The notes under the pieces: generated by a model
Told to the model about the DNA's origin: nothing
Seen by the model: the letters and a program-made list of their open reading frames with translations, nothing else
The model's database searches: none
Position numbers and translations under genes: made by a program
Assembly (NCBI RefSeq): GCF_002234675.1
Contig: NC_019866.2
Coordinates: 13,111,261-13,175,260, forward strand
Reading direction: 5' to 3'
Length of the DNA: 64,000 nt
Source of the DNA: Oryzias latipes
Lineage: Eukaryota; Chordata; Actinopteri; Beloniformes; Adrianichthyidae
Part shown: positions 60,051 to 64,000 of the stretch, one piece after another
Layout of the letters: the number at the start of each line of letters is the position of its first letter
Numbering within the stretch: position 1 is the stretch's first letter

Positions 60051-63000
60051 TCAGTAGCGACCTCCAGGGGACATCACGGGGGGTCTCACGCCCATGGGTG
60101 GCCGAGACGACACTCCCTGGTATCCTGGGGGAATCCCAGCATGGGCCTGCACGAATGGAAGCATCTGACCTGGAACGTAACCCGGCAATCCCCGGAGTGG
60201 GCCGGAAAACTGACCTGAAAGAGCAAAACTGCTAGTTTTAAATTAAAAAAAAAAACAGGATCTTTTTTTGTTTTACTTTGCAGTTATTCACCTGTTACAA
60301 GTTGAGTTTCATCAAATAAAATTGTGAGTGGTGTAAAAGAAAAAGTTTGTTTGTAGTCAGTCCACAGTGATGCTTAAAATCCAAAGATAATGTGGGCGTT
60401 AACACAGCAAACACAACTGAGGATGAGAAATATGTCTGTCGTGCTCCGATTTGATGAATTCCTACATAAATACTCAGGACAGAGTTTGAATACCGGGTAT
60501 GGGATTCCCCACAGAGAGTTGCTGAGGAGGCAGGACAGCAGCAGGAGCCACTGATGGGGCAGTGGGGGTTTTCTGGCGAATGCTGCACTGATATCTGGGC
60601 AGCTGAGCCCGCAACTCCTCCTATAACACGAAATACAATGATGAGAGGGGGTGAGTTTACAACGCAGCTCAACAAAGAAACTAAACAACAACAAAATTCC
60701 CTGTGAACACATATGGTGACACTGTTAACAATGATAAAGAGATGAATACAAATAAACTACTTACCAGTGACAGATCCTCATCTGGGTGGATCAACTTACT
60801 GGTTGCACTGGTTGTGGTGAGGGTGGCAGCCTTACTGGTCACAGCAGAGGGAGGCTTAGAGACTGTACTGCTGTCAGCATTGGGGCTGGCTACAGCTGCA
60901 GAGGACTGAGTGTAGGCGGGGAATGTGGGCTTTGGGGTGTGCGATGTGGTGGACGGCGGAGTGTGGGGGGATCCTGATACTGTCTGCTGACTCTGAGAAC
61001 ACAAGGAGTTCCACTTCTTACATCTTCTAAAACCGTGGTCCTAAACCTTTTTCAGACCATAGACCAGTTTGGTTTCCTGGTTTTTGTCTGTTAAATGCAG
61101 CTTTCATTTTCTTTGAAGTTGAATGGATTCTGTACCTGCCCGGCACTGGGGAAGAGTGGTTTTGTTATATCCGGTTGAGCTGATGGAGTGACGACAGCAG
61201 GAACTGCAGGTCTGGTCAGGACATTCACAGAGGGAACTTGAGGCATGTGTGTGATCCCAGGACGATGACTAACCGAGGGATGAATGACTGGGGGCAGAAA
61301 AACAAACCCAATCCATGTAAGTAAAAGCCATAAAGATGTTTTGGGGCAATCTTGTTATGTCATCATCCTTCTCTGGTTCAATTTCAAATCCCAGTATGGA
61401 GGTAAATGTGTTCTGGTTGAGGTTTTACCTGCTGGCATGCCTGGCATCATGGGTGGCATCATCCCACCTACTGGCATTATTCTTCATATTTGAAAGGAGA
61501 GAAATGCAACGGTTGGATACAACAGAATAAACACAAACCAATAATTCACAAAATGGGGATAACATTTACCCCGGAGGCATTCCAGGCACTCCATGAGGCA
61601 TCCCCGGCATCATTGGGGGAACACCTGGGATCATCGGGGGAATTCCTGACACAGGAAAATGGTGTGAATTTAAACATGTGATCAGATGAGAAATACACCT
61701 AATTACAACTGGAGATGTAGCAGGAAATTACATATATTTTCTGTTATGAGATCCTTCAAAAAAATGCAAATTAAAAACCTCTAAAAAAATTGAACAAAAC
61801 TGTTTAAATGTAGCTTTTTTTCCAATATTAGTCTATGATAGAATTAAAATGTAATTTGGGTTAGCGAGCAACTTTATATGCATGATAATTCAAGGATTAT
61901 CACTAATCCTAATACTTGAAGGTAAAAAGCATCATCATTACTTTGTATTTTACAGATTTTAAGATAAAGCAGGGTCTACGACCTGACATGTGGCTCATTG
62001 ACTAATACCTAATACCGATAATACCAATACCTAATACCTGTACATTTGTTGCATTAAGATGAGAGGCACAGGGTGTCTTTTATTTTGAAAGGACATCCTG
62101 TGAACCTCTGTCAAACATTTGAAACTATTTAATAGTTTTGAAAAATTAGCTATTTTCTGTTTATCTTTTATTATAACCAAAATACAATAGTTAATTTATG
62201 TTTATTATAGCAGTAACAACAACATAAATACAAATTTGCTTTCTCTTTTTATAAAAGGTACAGAAAGGCTTTTTGTTGCAGGTTGTTTTAACCCAACATT
62301 ATACATATGAGATAACCTATATACATTATTCCAACACTTTTTGGCTCCTACAAGGTATATTTATGCTCAGTGAGAAATCGATCCGAATGAATCTTTAAGT
62401 GTAAATGATTGCTGACTTCTGCATTAAAGCAGAATAAACCATTGAGTTATGCAGAAAGCCTTATTTTAATCCAAATGCTTGACATAATCTGTTTTCTTTA
62501 CAGAAATAAATGTAAAGCTCAAAACAAGAAAGAAAGAAGAAAAATGACTCCTTGTTATGTGAGTTCCCCAAAAAAAAGTATTAAAAGTTTAAACCGAAGA
62601 TCAAACAAAGTAAAAGGAGAAGAACAGTAAAAATTGCACTAGTTTAGGATGTTTTTTTGCACTTATGCTAAACTCTTTTGGACACCTGAGTATCCAGCTG
62701 GCGGGATCCCTGGAGCACCACGGACAGGGAGGAAACCAGGCTGAGTCAAAGGAGGGACGAAACCGGCCTGAGGCAGACGAGCAACAGGTTGCTGGAAAGA
62801 GGAACGCGGCTCATCATCGTCATCCTCTTCATCAGAATCGTCCTGATTCAGCTTTCTCTTTTGAGTGTCTGAGCATAAAAAGAATAATGGTATTTATAAA
62901 CACGCAAAGCATAAGGTTGATTGTATTGTTCTGTGATTTTAGAAATATGATAAAGAACCTTGGTTTTTTTGCTCCAAAACCCTTCGTCTCTCCTCCATGT

Positions 63001-63696
63001 CTTTCTCTGGAATACCTTCCATCCCATAAATTTCCAGTTCAATATCTGTTCTTCCGGGTATTGCATTGGGAACTCCATCAATTGTTTCTTTGTGCACCTA
63101 GTCATCAAATAGCATTTTGCTCCTCTTTAAATTCAATATTTTTGCATTTTGAACCAACAACTGACCAGTGACCTCACTCACCTGCATACAGTGAATAGCG
63201 AGTCCCGGGCCGGTGTACAGCTTCTTGTGACAGATGTGGCATTTAAAATGTTTCGCCTTCTGATGCTGAATGAGTATTTTTTCATCATCAAAATCCCTGT
63301 TACAATACCTGAAAATACGGTTTAGGAAACTCCTGAACTTGACAGATTTATGACTGTTTTTACAAAAGAACATATTCAAAATACGATTGTATAGGTTTGA
63401 CATTTTTGATATAACCGTTGTTTGACTTTAACATCCTTATACAGAACCTCCGTAGAAATAAAACTTTTGTTTATAGGAAACAGTGAGCAGATAATGTTTT
63501 GCTAGTAGTATAAGTATGCTGTGTGTGAGAGCCTGATGAGCGCGAGCCGAATGAGTTAGCAAGGACTCGCCGTTATTACTCATGTAATACAGCTATTCAT
63601 AATTATTAAGAACAATATTCCTTATAAAAAAAATTTGTTATACAAGTAAGGATACCAACACCAAGGTTTCATTTGCTTCTTCTTCTTTCTTCCCAT
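60051..63696 (-). CDS. znf207: ZNF207 / BuGZ, Bub3-binding zinc-finger protein
   Basis: BuGZ binds microtubules and Bub3, stabilises Bub3, and supports kinetochore loading, spindle assembly and splicing. Ten minus-strand exons with consistent phases are: 63696-63656, 63308-63182, 63097-62959, 62868-62686, 61645-61570, 61481-61429, 61287-61136, 60992-60765, 60620-60494 and 60214-60051 (TGA). They total 429 residues, against 478 in human. The start [20 protein letters not shown] matches exactly in style. Two C2H2 fingers follow ([18 protein letters not shown], then [18 protein letters not shown]), then [20 protein letters not shown]. Next come an acidic stretch, a Pro/Gly/Met-rich low-complexity region ([16 protein letters not shown]), and the GLEBS Bub3-binding motif [20 protein letters not shown], split between exons 8 and 9 with its key Glu-Glu pair intact. 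The C-terminus [10 protein letters not shown] is conserved. The shorter length is due to fewer Pro/Met repeats and a shorter Thr/Ser region. Confidence 0.97.
61025..61110. mobile_element. hAT element fragment in a znf207 intron
   Basis: CCGTGGTCCTAAACCTTTTT followed by CAGACCATAGACCAGTTTGG is the end of a common vertebrate hAT family (GTGGTCCCCAACC...GACCGGTT). Only one end was seen. Confidence 0.5.
61646..62685 (-). other. znf207: Longest znf207 intron
   Basis: About 1 kb, AT-rich. A CAGGGTCTACGACCTGACAT word near 61,972 with ATGTGGCTC resembles the end of a hAT element. Nothing else was recognised. Confidence 0.45.
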
Positions 63697-63744
63697 GATT
63701 TTAGTGCAGTTAGTTTTCCCAATAAACGAATACACACAAGCTTA

Positions 63745-63775
63745 CGCAAAGATGGCGGAGGCTCTCGCGAGAGTT
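63745..63775. promoter_or_regulatory. znf207: znf207 core promoter: YY1-type site and perfect CGCG box
   Basis: AAGATGGCGGAG (about 63,749-63,760) matches the YY1 consensus. Five bases further is the palindrome TCTCGCGAGA (63763-63772), the CGCG element bound by BANP and typical of CpG promoters of essential genes. Both lie within 80 bases upstream of the znf207 start codon, so transcription probably starts at about 63,730-63,780 on the minus strand. Confidence 0.7.
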
Positions 63776-64000
63776 CACTCATTGGCAAAAACATATTCAG
63801 CATCGCCACCTGGTGGCCAAACATACTGATAGCTGTCCAATCTTTTTATTTTGAAAACATCGTTGCTATTAAAGTCAATTCGGTTACACATATATTAAAA
63901 AGAAATATATACATATGTATATATTTTTAATTTTTAAGCAAACGTATCTAAGTAAAGAAAAAGCCGAGGAACCTTTGTAAAGAAGACAAATGCGTACGTC
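63776..64000. other. Upstream flank of znf207
   Basis: CGCCACCTGGTGGCCA at about 63,804-63,819 resembles a CTCF core. The rest is AT-rich with ATATAT words. No divergent gene is visible: the plus-strand frame that begins ATGGCGGAGGC closes after about 25 codons. Confidence 0.4.

Noticed and set aside
63749-63830. Divergent plus-strand gene starting ATGGCGGAGGC at the znf207 promoter
   Set aside because: The frame stops after about 25 codons with no convincing donor. The ATG is part of a YY1 site.
1-64000. CRISPR arrays, bacterial operons, tRNA/rRNA genes, LTR or retroviral elements
   Set aside because: None seen. The window is ordinary vertebrate nuclear DNA, and the tRNA-like boxes found belong to SINEs.

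Overview
The window comes from a ray-finned (teleost) fish. The evidence is the short-intron vertebrate gene structure, two intron-containing egg-coat zp3 genes in tandem, a sept9-tnrc6c neighbourhood that matches human 17q25, and typical fish repeats: tRNA-derived SINEs, hAT, TTAA-target and Tc1/mariner elements. A medaka-like percomorph is my guess, but the species is not settled by anything read here. One assembly gap of exactly 1,000 N lies at 11079-12078.

Layout from left to right. The last two coding exons and the 3'UTR of septin 9 (+) occupy 565 to about 2,610. A gene-poor, repeat-scattered stretch (2.6-15.4 kb) separates it from tnrc6c and contains two segments that look like enhancers. 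tnrc6c (+), the GW182 scaffold of microRNA silencing, runs from an N-terminal exon near 15.5 kb, through a 2.5 kb GW-repeat exon (22,252-24,717) and a cluster of short exons, to its stop at 31,782. A roughly 6 kb 3'UTR follows. A small single-Ig-domain receptor gene resembling CD7 (-) faces it tail to tail (37,812-39,343). Two zp3-family egg-coat genes (+) follow in tandem (40,333-42,484 and 43,492-45,241). A 992 bp terminal-inverted-repeat transposon then sits just upstream of the probable promoter of a SAMD9/SAMD9L-type antiviral gene (+, coding 48,425-57,291). znf207/BuGZ (-) closes the window (63,696 to 60,051), with a CGCG-box/YY1 promoter.

Exon joins were checked by reading phase. The summed coding exons of both zp3 genes, the CD7-like gene, znf207 and tnrc6c (from the GW exon onward) are all multiples of three. 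Three gene models carry a blemish worth checking: an apparent one-base frameshift in a T run of the samd9-like gene, a zp3 intron that begins GA instead of GT, and a reading-frame conflict in the N-terminal tnrc6c exon.

The genes do not form one pathway. They are independent vertebrate loci: cytoskeleton (septin), RNA silencing (tnrc6c), immune surface receptor (CD7-like), oocyte coat (zp3 pair), innate antiviral defence (samd9-like), and spindle/Bub3 regulation (znf207). I found no CRISPR array, tRNA or rRNA gene, and no recognisable LTR retroelement, retrovirus or Polinton. The strongest candidates for follow-up are the gene-model anomalies, a structured terminal-inverted-repeat element family, a double-octamer candidate enhancer, and a pair of related hairpin sequences in the znf207 3' region.
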